Part shown: piece after piece, positions 50,236 to 63,398 of the stretch
How the letters are laid out: the number at the start of each line of letters is the position of its first letter
Numbering within the stretch: position 1 is the stretch's first letter
DNA from: Siphonodentalium dalli
Taxonomy: Eukaryota > Mollusca > Scaphopoda > Gadilida > Siphonodentaliidae
NCBI GenBank assembly: GCA_032622095.1
Contig: CP136068.1
Span: forward strand, 305,607-369,606
Direction: 5' to 3'
Length of the DNA stretch: 64,000 bases
The notes under the pieces: model-generated
Told to the model about the DNA's origin: nothing
Database searches by the model: none
What the model saw: the letters and a program-made list of their open reading frames with translations, nothing else
Program-made: the position numbers and the translations under genes

Positions 50236-52400
50236 TGTATGCGGTTGGGATACCTATATATGTAAGTGGTGGGGATACCTATATATGTATGTGGCGGGGA
50301 TACCTATAAGTGGTGGGGATACTTATATATGTATGTGGTGGGGATACCTATATATGTGTGTGGCGGGGATACCTATATATGTGTGTGGTGGACATACCTA
50401 TATATGTGTGTGGTGGGGATACCTATAGATGTATGTGGTGGGAAGACCTATATATGTATGTGGTGGGGAGACCTATATATGTATGTGGTGGGGAGACCTA
50501 TATATGTGTGTGGTGGGGATACCTATATATGTATGTGGTGGGGATACCTATATATATATGTGGTGGGGATACCCATATATGTATGTGGTGGGGATACCTA
50601 TATATGTGTGTGGTGGGGATACCTATATATGTATGTGGTGGGGATACCTATATATGTGTGTGGTGGGGATACCTATATATGTATGTGGTGGGGATACCTA
50701 TATATGTGTGTGGTGGGGATACCTATAGATGTGTGTGGTGGGGATACATATAGGTGTATGTGGTGGGGAGACCTATATATGTATGTGGTGGGGAGACCTA
50801 TATATGTGTGTGGTGAGGATACCTATATATGTGTGTGGTGGGGATACCTATATATGTGTGTGGTGGGGATACCTATATATGTATGTGGTGGGGATACCTA
50901 TATATGTATGTGGCGGGGATACCTATATATGTATGTGGTGGGGATACCTATATATGTATGTGGTGGGGATACCTATAGATGTGTGTGGTGGGGATACATA
51001 TAGATGTGTGTGGTGGGGATACCTATATATGTGTGTGGTCGGGATACCTATAGATGTGTGTGGTGGTGATACCTATATATGTGTGTGGTGGGGATACCTA
51101 TATATGTGTGTGGTGGTGATACATATAGATGTATGTGGTGGGGATACCTATATATGTGTGTGGTGGTGATACCTATATATGTGTGTTGTGGGGATACCTA
51201 TATATGTATGTGGTGGGGAGACCTATATATGTATGTGGTGGGGATACCTATATGTATGTGGTGGGGAGACCATAGAGATGTATGTGGTGGGGATACCTAT
51301 ATATGTATGTGGTGGGAATACCTATATATGTATGTGGTGGGGATACCTATAGATGTATGTGGTGGTGATACCTATATATGTATGTGGTGGTGATACCTAT
51401 AAATGTATGTGGTGAGGATACCTATATATGTGTGTGGTGGGGATACCTATATATGTATGTGGTGGGCATACCTATATATGTATGTGGTGGGGATACCTAT
51501 ATATGTATGTGGTGGGGATACCTATATATTTGAGTGGTGGTGATACCTATATATGTATGTGGTGGGGAGACCTATATATGAATGTGGCGGGGATACCTAT
51601 AGATGTGTGTGGTGGGGATACCTATATATGTGTGTGGTGGTGATACATATAGATGTGTATGGTGGGGATACCTATAGATGTGTATGGAGGGGATACCTTT
51701 AGATGTATGTGGTGGGGATACCTATATATGTGTGTGGCGGTGAAACGTATAGATGTGTATGGTGGGGATACCTATATATGTGTGTGGTGGGGATACCTAT
51801 AGATGTGTTTGGTGGTGATACATATAGATGTGTGTGGTGGGGATACCTATAGATGTATGTGGTGGGGATACCTATATATGTATGTGGCAGTGATACATAT
51901 AGATGTGTGTGGTGGGGATACCTATAAATGTATGTGGTGCGGATACCTATATATGTATGTGGTGGTGATACCCATAGATGTATGTGGTGGGGATACCTAT
52001 ATATGTGTGTGGCGGTGATACATATAGATGTGTATGGTGGGGATACCTATATATGTGTATGGAGGGGATACCTATAGATGTATGTGGTGGGTATACCTAT
52101 ATATGTGTGTGGCGGTGAAACATATAGATGTGTATGGTGGGGATACCTATATATGTGTGTGGTGGGGATACCTGTAGATGTGTGTGGTGGTGATACATAT
52201 AGATGTTTGTGGTGGGTATACCTAAAGATGTATGTGGTGGGGATACCTATATATGTATGTGGCGGGGATACCTATAGATGTATGTGGTGGGGATACTTAT
52301 ATATGTATGTGGTGGGGATACCTATATATGTGTGTGGCGGGGATACCTATATATGTGTGTGGTGGGGATACCTATATACGTATGTGGCGGGGATACCTAT
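50236..52400 (+). repeat. Hybrid higher-order repeat, copy 1 (rest)
   Basis: With the preceding A string, this forms the first of three related repeats whose matching units lie 3,493-3,494 bp and then a further 4,868-4,893 bp downstream. Markers are the 19-bp unit (50,299-50,317), the GTGGACATACC unit (near 50,391), GGGAAGACC (near 50,442) and GACCATAGAGATG at 51,268. Confidence 0.75.
50299..50317 (+). repeat. 19-bp deleted unit, diagnostic of the hybrid repeats
   Basis: Six bases are lost inside the TATATATGTATG half, leaving CTATAAGTGGTGGGG. It recurs only at 53,793-53,811 and 58,686-58,704, in the same neighbourhood. This shows the three surrounding blocks share one ancestor. Confidence 0.85.
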
Positions 52401-55400
52401 ATATGTATGTGGTGGTGATACCTATATATGTGTGTGGTGGGGATACCTATATATGTATGTGGTGGGGAGACCTATATATGTATGTGGTGGGGATACCTAT
52501 ATGTATGTGGTGGGGAGACCATAGAGATGTATGTGGTGGGGATACCTATATATGTATGTGGTGGGGATACCTATATATGTATGTGGTGGGGATACCTATA
52601 GATGTATGTGGTGGTGATACCTATATATGTATGTGGTGGTGATACATATATATGTATGTGGTGGGGATTCCTATATATGTGTGTGGTGGGGATACCTATA
52701 TATGTATGTGGTGGGGATACCTATATATTTGAGTGGTGGTGATACCTACATATGTATGTGGTGGGGAGACCTATATATGAAATTGGCGGGGATACCTATA
52801 GATGTGTGTGGTGGGGATACATATATATGTGTGTGGTGAGGAGACCTATATATGTATGTGGTGGGGATACCTATATATGTGTGTGGTGGGGATACCTATA
52901 GATGTGTGTATTGGGGATACCTATATATGTATGTGGTGCGGATACCTATAGATGTATGTGGTGGGGATACCTATATATGTATGTGGTGGGGATACCTATA
53001 TATGTATGTGGTGGGGATACCTATATATGTGTGTGGCGGGGATACCTATATATGTATGTGGCGGGGATACCTATATATGTATGTGGTGGGGATACCTATA
53101 TATGTGTGTGGTGGTGATACCTATAGATGTATGTGGTGGGGATACCTATATATGTGTGTGGTGGTGATACCTATATATGTGTGTGGTGGGGATACCTATA
53201 TATGTATGTGGTGGGGATACCTATAAATGTATGTGGTGGGGATACATATATATGTATGTGGTGGGGATACCTATATATGTATTTGGTGGGGATTCCAATA
53301 TATGTGTGTGGCGGGGATACCTATATATGTATGTGGCGGGGATACCTATATATGTATGTGGTGGGGGTACCTATATATGTGTGTGGTGGTGATACCTACA
53401 GATGTGTGTGGTGGGGATACATATATATGTGTGTGGTGAGGATACCTATATATGTGTGTGGCGGGGATACCTATATATGTTTGTGGTGGGGTTACCTATC
53501 TATGTGTGTGGTGGGGACACCTATAGATGTATGTTGTGGGGATACCTATATATGTATGTGGTGTGGATACCTATCTATGTGTGTGGTGGGGACACCTATA
53601 GATGTATGTGGTGGGGACACCTATAGATGTATGTGGTGGGGATACCTATAGATGTGTGTGGCGGGGAGACCTATATATGTATGTGGTGGGGATACATATA
53701 TATATGTGTGTGGTGGGAATACCTATATATGTATGCGGTTGGGATACCTATATATGTATGTGGTGGGGATACCTATATATGTATGTGGCGGGGATACCTA
53801 TAAGTGGTGGGGATACTTATATATGTGTGTGGTGGGGATACCTATATATGTGTGTGGCGGGGATACCTATATATGTGTGTGGTGGGGATACCTATATATG
53901 TGTGTGGTGGGGATACCTATAGATGTATGTGGTGGGAAGACCTATATATGTATGTGGTGGGGAGACCTATATATGTATGTGGTGGGGAGACCTATATATG
54001 TGTGTGGTGGGGATACCTATATATGTATGTGGTGGGGATACCTATATATATATGTGGTGGGGATACCCATATATGTATGTGGTGGGGATACCTATATATG
54101 TGTGTGGTGGGGATACCTATATATGTATGTGGTGGGGATACCTATATATGTGTGTGGTGGGGATACCTATATATGTATGTGGTGGGGATACCTATATATG
54201 TGTGTGGTGGGGAGACCTATATATGTATGTGGTGGGGATACCTATAGGTGTATGTGGTGGGGAGACCTATATATGTATGTGGTGGGGAGACCTATATATG
54301 TGTGTGGTGAGGATACCTATATATGTGTGTGGTGGGGATACCTATATATGTGTGTGGTGGGGATACCTATATATGTATGTGGTGGGGATACCTATATATG
54401 TATGTGGCGGGGATACCTATATATGTATGTGGTGGGGATACATATATATGTATGTTGTGGGGATACCTATAGATGTGTGTGGTGGGGATACATATAGATG
54501 TGTGTGGTGGGGATACCTATATATGTGTGTGGTCGGGATACCTATAGATGTGTGTGGTGGTGATACCTATATATGTGTGTGGTGGGGATACCTATATATG
54601 TGTGTGGTGGTGATACATATAGATGTATGTGGTGGGGATACCTATATATGTGTGTGGTGGTGATACCTATATATGTGTGTGGTGGGGATACCTATATATG
54701 TATGTGGTGGGGAGACCTATATATGTATGTGGTGGGGATACCTATATGTATGTGGTGGGGAGACCATAGAGATGTATGTGGTGGGGATACCTATATATGT
54801 ATGTGGTGGGAATACCTATATATGTATGTGGTGGGGATACCTATAGATGTATGTGGTGGTGATACCTATATATGTATGTGGTGGTGATACCTATATATGT
54901 ATGTGGTGAGGATACCTATATGTGTGTGTGGTGGGGATACCTATATATGTATGTGGTGGGCATACCTATATATGTATGTGGTGGGGATACCTATATATGT
55001 ATGTGGTGGGGATACCTATATATTTGAGTGGTTGTGATACCTATATATGTATGTGGTGGGGAGACCTATATATGAATGTGGCGGGGATACCTATAGATGT
55101 GTGTGGTGGGGATACCTATATATGTGTGTGGTGGTGATACATATAGATGTGTATGGTGGGGATACCTATATATGTGTGTGGTGGGGATACCTATAGATGT
55201 GTGTGGTGGTGATACATATAGATGTGTGTGGTGGGGATACCTATAGATGTATGTGGTGGGGATACCTATATATGTATGTGGCAGTGATACATATAGATGT
55301 GTGAGGTGGGAATACCTATAAATGTATGTGGTGGGGATACCTATATATGTATGTGGTGGTGATACCCATAGATGTATGTGGTGGGGATACCTATATATTT

Positions 55401-55890
55401 GTGTGGCGGTGATACATATAGATGTGTATGGTGGGGATACCTATATATGTGTATGGAGGGGATACCTATAGATGTATGTGGTGGGGATACCTATATATGT
55501 GTATGGCGGTGAAACATATAGATGTGTATGGTGGGGATACCTATATATGTGTATGGTGGGGATACCTATAGATGTGTGTGGTGGTGATACATATAGATGT
55601 TTGTGGTGGGTATACCTATAGATGTATGTGGTGGGGATACCTATATATGTATGTGGCGGGGATACCTATAGATGTATGTGGTGGGGATACTTATATATGT
55701 ATGTGGTGGGGATACCTATATATGTGTGTGGCGGGGATACCTATATATGTGTGTGGTGGGGATACCTATATATGTGTGTTGTGGGGATACCTATAGATGT
55801 ATATGGTGGGGAGAACTATATATGTATGTGGTGGGGAGACCTATATATGTATGTGGTGGGGAGACCTATATATGTGTGTGGTGGGGATAC
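52401..55890 (+). repeat. Hybrid higher-order repeat, copy 2 (approx. 3.5 kb)
   Basis: Counterpart of about 48.97-52.4 kb at 3,443 to 3,494 bp. The 19-bp unit recurs at 53,793-53,811, and GACCATAGAGATG markers are at 52,517 and 54,762. Relative to copy 1, four units are missing near 55,155. A single-base gain restores 25 bp at the GGCGGGGATAC unit near 53,034. Confidence 0.75.
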
Positions 55891-58800
55891 CTATATATGT
55901 ATGTGGTGGGGATACCTATATATATATATGGTGGGGATACCCATATATGTGTGTGGTGGGGATACATATATATGTGTGTGGTGGGGATACCTATATATGT
56001 ATGTGGTGGGGATACCTATATATGTATGTGGTGGGGATACCTATATATGTATGTGGTGGGGATACCTATATATGTGTGTGGTGGGGATACCTATAGATGT
56101 GTGTGGTGGGGATACCTATAGGTGTATGTGGTGGGGAGACCTATATATGTATGTGGTGGGGAGACCTATATATGTGTGAGGTGAGGATACCTATATATGT
56201 GTGTGGTGGGGATACCTATATATGTGTGTGGTGGGGATACCTATATATGTTTGTGGTGGGGATACCTATATATGTATGTGGCGGGGATACCTATATATGT
56301 ATGTGGTGGGGATACCTATATATGTATGTGGCGGGGATACCTATATATGTATGTGGTGGGGATACCTATATATGTATGTGGTGGGGATACCTATAGATGT
56401 GTGTGGTGGGGATACATATAGATGTGTGTGGTGGGGATACCTATATATGTGTGTGGTCGGGATACCTATAGATGTGTGTGGTGGTGATACCTATATATGT
56501 GTGTGGTGGGGATACCTATATATGTGTGTGGTGGTGATACCTATAGATGTATGTGGTGGGGATACCTATATATGTATGTGGAGGTGATACCTATATATGT
56601 ATGTGGTGGTGATACCTATATATGTATGTGGTGGGGATACCTATATATGTATGTGGTGGGGATACCTATATATGCATTTGGCGGGATACCTATAGATGTA
56701 TGTGGTGGGGATACCTATATATGTATGTGGTGGGGATACCTATAGATGTATGTGGTGGGGATACCTATATATGTATGTGGTGGGGATACAAATATATGCA
56801 TGTGGTGGGGATACCTATATATGTGTGTGGTGGGGATACCTATATATGTATGTGGCGGGGATACCTATATATGTATGTGGTGGGGATACCTATATATGTG
56901 TGTGGTGGTGATACATATATATGTGTGTGGTGGGGATACCTATATATGTATGTGGTGGGGAGACCTATATATGTATGTGGTGGGGATACCTATATGTATG
57001 TGGTGGGGAGACCATAGAGATGTATGTGGTGGGGATACCTATATATGTATGTGGTGGGGATACCTATATATGTATGTGGTGGGGATACCTATAGATGTAT
57101 GTGGTGGTGATACCTATATATGTATGTGGTGGTGATACCTATATATGTATGTGGTGGGGATTCCTATATATGTGTGTGGTGGGGATACCTATATATGTAT
57201 GTGGTGGGGATACCTATATATTTGAGTGGTGGTGATACCTATATATGTGTGTGGTGGGGAGACCTATATATGAAAGTGGCGGGGATACCTATAGATGTGT
57301 GTGGTGGGGATACCTATATATGTGTGTGGTGGTGATACATATAGATGTGTATGGTGGGGATACCTATAGATGTGTATGGAGGGGATACCTATCGATGTAT
57401 CTGGTGGGGATACCTATATATGTGTGTGGCGGTGAAACATATAGATGTGCATGGTGGGGATACCTATATAAGTGTGTGGTGGGGATACCTATAGATGTGT
57501 GTGGTGGTGATACATATAGATGTGTGTGGTGGGGATACCTATAGATGTATGTGGTGGGGATACCTATATATGTATGTGGCAGTGATACATATAGATGTGT
57601 GTGGTGGGGATACCTATAAATGTATGTGGTGGGGATACCTATATATGTATGTGGTGGTGATACCTATAGATGTATGCGGTTGGGATACCTATATGTGTGT
57701 GTGGCGGTGATACATATAGATGTGTATGGTGGGGATACCTAGAGATGTGTATGGAGGGGATACCTATAGATGTATGTGGTGGGGATACCTATATATGTGT
57801 GTGGCGGTGAAACATATAGATGTGTATGGTGGGGATACCTATATATGTATGTGGTGGGGATACCTATATATGTATGTGGTGGGGATACCTATATATGTGT
57901 GTGGCGGGGATACCTATATATGTAAGTGGCGGGGATACCTATATATGTATGTGGTGGGGATACCTATATATGTGTGTGGTGGTGATACCTATAGATGTAT
58001 GTGGTGGGGATACCTATATATGTGTGTGGTGGTGATACCTATATATGTGTGTGGTGGGGATACCTATATATGTATGTGGTGGGGATACCTATAAATGTAT
58101 GTGGTGGGGATACATATATATGTATGTGGTGGGGATACCTATATATGTATTTGGTGGGGATTCCAATATATGTGTGTGGCGGGGATTCCAATATATGTGT
58201 GTGGCGGGGATACCTATATATGTATGTGGCGGGGATACATATATACGTATGTGGTGGGGATACCTATATATGTGTGTGGTGGTGATACCTACAGATGTGT
58301 GTGGTGGGGATACCTATATATGTGTGTGGTGAGGATACCTATATATGTGTGTGGCGGGGATACCTATATATGTTTGTGGTGGGGATACCTATCTATGTGT
58401 GTGGTGGGGACACCTATAGATGTATGTTGTGGGGATACCTATATATGTATGTGGTGGGGATACCTATCTATGTGTGTGGTGGGGACACCTATAGATGTAT
58501 GTGGTGGGGACACCTATAGATGTATGTGGTGGGGATACCTATAGATGTGTGTGGCGGGGAGACCTATATATGTATGTGGTGGGGATACATATATATATGT
58601 GTGTGGTGGGAATACCTATATATGTATGCGGTTGGGATACCTATATATGTATGTGGTGGGGATACCTATATATGTATGTGACGGGGATACCTATAAGTGG
58701 TGGGGATACTTATATATGTGTGTGGTGGGGATACCTATATATGTGTGTGGCGGGGATACCTATATATGTGTGTGGTGGGGATACCTATATATGTGTGTGG

Positions 58801-60800
58801 TGGGGATACCTATAGATGTATGTGGTGGGAAGACCTATATATGTATGTGGTGGGGAGACCTATATATGTATGTGGTGGGGAGACCTATATATGTGTGTGG
58901 TGGGGATACCTATATATGTATGTGGTGGGGATACCTATATATATATGTGGTGGGGATACCCATATATGTATGTGGTGGGGATACCTATATATGTGTGTGG
59001 TGGGGATACCTATATATGTATGTGGTGGGGATACCTATATATGTGTGTGGTGGGGATACCTATATATGTATGTGGTGGGGATACCTATATATGTGTGTGG
59101 TGGGGAGACCTATATATGTATGTGGTGGGGATACCTATAGGTGTATGTGGTGGGGAGACCTATATATGTATGTGGTGGGGAGACCTATATATGTGTGTGG
59201 TGAGGATACCTATATATGTGTGTGGTGGGGATACCTATATATGTGTGTGGTGGGGATACCTATATATGTATGTGGTGGGGATACCTATATATGTATGTGG
59301 CGGGGATACCTATATATGTATGTGGTGGGGATACCTATATATGTATGTGGTGGGGATACCTATAGATGTGTGTGGTGGGGATACATATATATGTGTGTGG
59401 TGGGGATACCTATATATATGTGTGGTCGGGATACCTATAGATGTGTGTGGTGGTGATACCTATATATGTGTGTGGTGGGGATACCTATATATGTGTGTGG
59501 TGGTGATACATATAGATGTATGTGGTGGGGATACCTATATATGTGTGTGGTGGTGATACCTATATATGTGTGTGGTGGGGATACCTATATATGTATGTGG
59601 TGGGGAGACCTATATATGTATGTGGTGGGGATACCTATATGTATGTGGTTGGGAGACCATAGAGATGTTTGTGGTGGGGATACCTATATATGTATGTGGT
59701 GGGAATACCTATATATGTATGTGGTGGGGATACCTATAGATGTATGTGGTGGTGATACCTATATATGTATGTGGTGGTGATACCTATATGTGTGTGTGGT
59801 GGGGATACCTATATGTGTGTGTGGTGGGGATACCTATATATGTATGTGGTGGGCATACCTATATATGTATGTGGTGGGGATACCTATATTTGTATGTGGT
59901 GGGGATACCTATATATTTGAGTGGTGGTGATACCTATATATGTATGTGGTGGGGAGACCTATATATGAATGTGGCGGGGATACCTATAGATGTGTGTGGT
60001 GGGGATACCTATATATGTGTGTGGTGGTGATACATATAGATGTGTATGGAGGGGATACCTATAGATGTATGTGGTGGGGATACCTATATATGTTTGTGGC
60101 GGTGAAACGTATAGATGTGTATGGTGGGGATACCTATATATGTGTGTGGTGGGGATACCTATAGATGTGTGTGGTGGTGATACATATAGATGTGTGTGGT
60201 GGGGATACCTATAGATGTATGTGGTGGGGATACCTATATATGTATGTGGCAGTGATACATATAGGTGTGTGTGGTGGGGATACCTATAAATGTATGTGGT
60301 GGGGATACCTATATATGTATGTGGTGGTGATACCCATAGATGTATGTGGTGGGGATACCTATATATGTGTGTGGCGGTGATACATATAGATGTGTATGGT
60401 GGGGATACCTATATATGTGTATGGAGGGGATACCTATAGATGTATGTGGTGGGGATACCTATATATGTGTGTGAAGGTGAAACATATAGATGTGTATGGT
60501 GGGGATACCTATATATGTGTGTGGTGGGGATACCTCTAGATGTGTGTGGTGGTGATACATATAGATGTTTGTGGTGGGTATACCTATAGATGTATGTGGT
60601 GGGGATACCTATATATGTATGTGGCGGGGATACCTATAGATGTATGTGGTGGGGATACTTATATATGTATGTGGTGGGGATACCTATATATGTGTGTGGC
60701 GGGGATACCTATATATGTGTGTGGTGGGGATACCTATGTATGTGTGTGGTGGGGATACCTATAGATGTATGTGGTGGGGAGAACTATATATGTATGTGGT
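55891..60800 (+). repeat. Hybrid higher-order repeat, copy 3 (approx. 4.9 kb)
   Basis: Matches copy 2 at 4,868 bp, then at 4,893 bp. The 25-bp step is a GATTCCAATATATG unit that is doubled here (near 58,160 and 58,185). The 19-bp unit recurs at 58,686-58,704, and GACCATAGAGATG is at 57,010 and 59,655. After about 60.1 kb it resembles 51.8-52.3 kb and 55.2-55.9 kb. Confidence 0.72.
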
Positions 60801-60802
60801 GG

Positions 60803-62100
60803 GGAGACCTATATATGTATGTGGTGGGGAGACCTATATATGTGTGTGGTGGGGATACCTATATATGTATGTGGTGGGGATACCTATATATATATGTGGT
60901 GGGGATACCCATATATGTATGTGGTGGGGATACATATATATGTGTGTGGTGGGGATACCTATATATGTATGTGGTGGGGATACCTATATATGTATGTGGT
61001 GGGGATACCTATATATGTATGTGGTGGGGATACCTATATATGTATGTGGCGGGGATACCTATATATGTATGTGGTGGGGATACCTATATATGTATGTGGC
61101 GGGGATACCTATATATGTATGTGGTGGGGATACCTATATATGTATGTGGTGGGGATACCTATAGATGTGTGTGGTGGGGATACATATAGATGTGTGTGGT
61201 GGGGAAACCTATATATGTGTGTTGTCGGGATACCTATAGATGTGTGTGGTGGTGATACCTATAAATGTGTGTGGTGGGGATACCTATATATGTGTGTGGT
61301 GGTGAAACTTATAGATGTATGTTGTGGGGATACCTATATATGTATGTGGTGGTGATACCTATATATGTATGTGGTGGTGATACCTATATATGTATGTGGT
61401 GGGGATACCTATAGATGTGTATGGAGGGGATACCTATAGATGTATGTGGTGGGGATACCTATATATGTGTGTGGCGGTAAAACATATAGATGTGTATGGT
61501 GGGGATACCTATATAAGTGTGTGGTGGGGATACCTATAGATGTGTGTGGTGGTGATACTTATAGATGTATGTGGTGGGGATACCTAAATATGTATGTGGT
61601 GGTGATACATATATATGTATGTGGTGGTGATACCTATAGATGTGTGGTGGGGATACCTATAGATGTATGTGGTGGGGATACCTATAGATGTGTGTGGCGG
61701 GGATACATATATATGTGTGTGGCGGCGATACCTATATATGTATGTGGCGGGGATACCTATATATGTGTGTGGTGGGGATACCTATATATGTATGTGGTGG
61801 GGATACCTATATATGTGTTTGGTGGGGATACCTATATATGTATGTGGTGGGGATACCTATATATGTATGTGGCGGGGATACATATATACGTGTGTGGTGT
61901 GGATACCTATATATGTGTGTGGTGGGGATACCTATAGATGTGTGTGGTGGGGATACATATATATGTATGTGGTGGGGATACCTATAGATGTATGTGGTGG
62001 GGATACCTATATATGTATGTGGTGGGGATACCTATATATGTATGTGGTGGGGATACCTATATATGTGTGTGGCGGGGATACCTATATATGTATGTGGCGG
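60803..62100 (+). repeat. 1,298-bp tandem duplication, copy 1
   Basis: Fifty-two units minus 2 bp; the deficit is a 23-bp unit (CTATAGATGTGTGGTGGGG near 61,640). It matches 62,101-63,398 at a constant offset. More substitutions separate these copies than the 976-bp or 4,749-bp pairs, so this event looks older. Confidence 0.75.
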
Positions 62101-63398
62101 GGAGACCTATATATGTATGTGGTGGGGAGACCTATATATGTGTGTGGTGGGGATACCTATATATGTATGTGGTGGGGATACCTATATATATATGTGGTGG
62201 GGATACCCATATATGTCTGTGGTGGGGATACATATATATGTGTGTGGTGGGGATACCTATATATGTATGTGGTGGGGATACCTATATATGTATGTGGTGG
62301 GGATACCTATATATGTATGTGGTGGGGATACCTATATATGTATGTGGCGGGGATACCTATATATGTATGTGGTGGGGATACCTATATATGTATGTGGCGG
62401 GGATACCTATATATGTATGTGGTGGGGATACCTATATATGTATGTGGTGGGGATACCTATAAAAGTGTGTGGTGGGGATACATATAGATGTGTGTGGTGG
62501 GGATACCTATATATGTGTGTTGTCGGGATACCTATATATGTGTGTGGTGGTGATACCTATATATGTGTGTTGTGGGGATACCTATATATGTGTGTGGTGG
62601 TGATACTTATAGATGTATGTTGTGGGAATACCTATATATGTATGTGGTGGTGATACCTATATATGTATGTGGTGGTGATACCTATATATGTATGTGGTGG
62701 GGATACCTATAGATGTGTATGGAGGGGATACCTATAAATGTATGTGGTGGGGATACCTATATATGTGTGTGGCGGTGAAACATATAGATGTGTATGGTGG
62801 GGATACCTATATAAGTGTGTGGTGGGGATACCTATAGATGTGTGTGGTGGTGATACTTATAGATGTATGTGGTGGGGATACCTAAATATGTATGTGGTGG
62901 TGATACCTATATATGTATGTGGTGGTGATACCTATAGATGTGTGGTGGGGATACCTATAGATGTATGTGGTGGGGATACCTATAGATGTGTGTGGCGGGG
63001 ATACATATATATGTGTGAGGCGGGGATACCTATATATGTATGTGGTGGGGATACCTATATATGTGTGTGGTGGGGATACCTATATATGTATGTGGTGGGG
63101 ATACCTATATATGTGTGTGGTGGGGATACCTATATATGTATGTGGTGGGGATACCTATATATGTATGTGGCGGGGATACATATATACGTGTGTGGTGGGG
63201 ATACCTATATATGTGTGTGGTGGGGATACCTATAGATGTGTGTGGTGGGGATACCTATATATGTATGTGGTGGGGATACCTATAGATGTATGTGGTGGGG
63301 ATACCTATATATGTATGTGGTGGGGATACCTATATATGTATGTGGTGGGGATACCTATATATGTGTATGGCGGGGATACCTATATATGTATGTGGCGG
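62101..63398 (+). repeat. 1,298-bp tandem duplication, copy 2
   Basis: Counterpart of 60,803-62,100, with the 23-bp unit near 62,938. Differences noticed include CTATAAAAGTGTG near 62,460, TATGTCTGTGG near 62,216 and GTGTGAGGCGG near 63,015. Confidence 0.75.
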
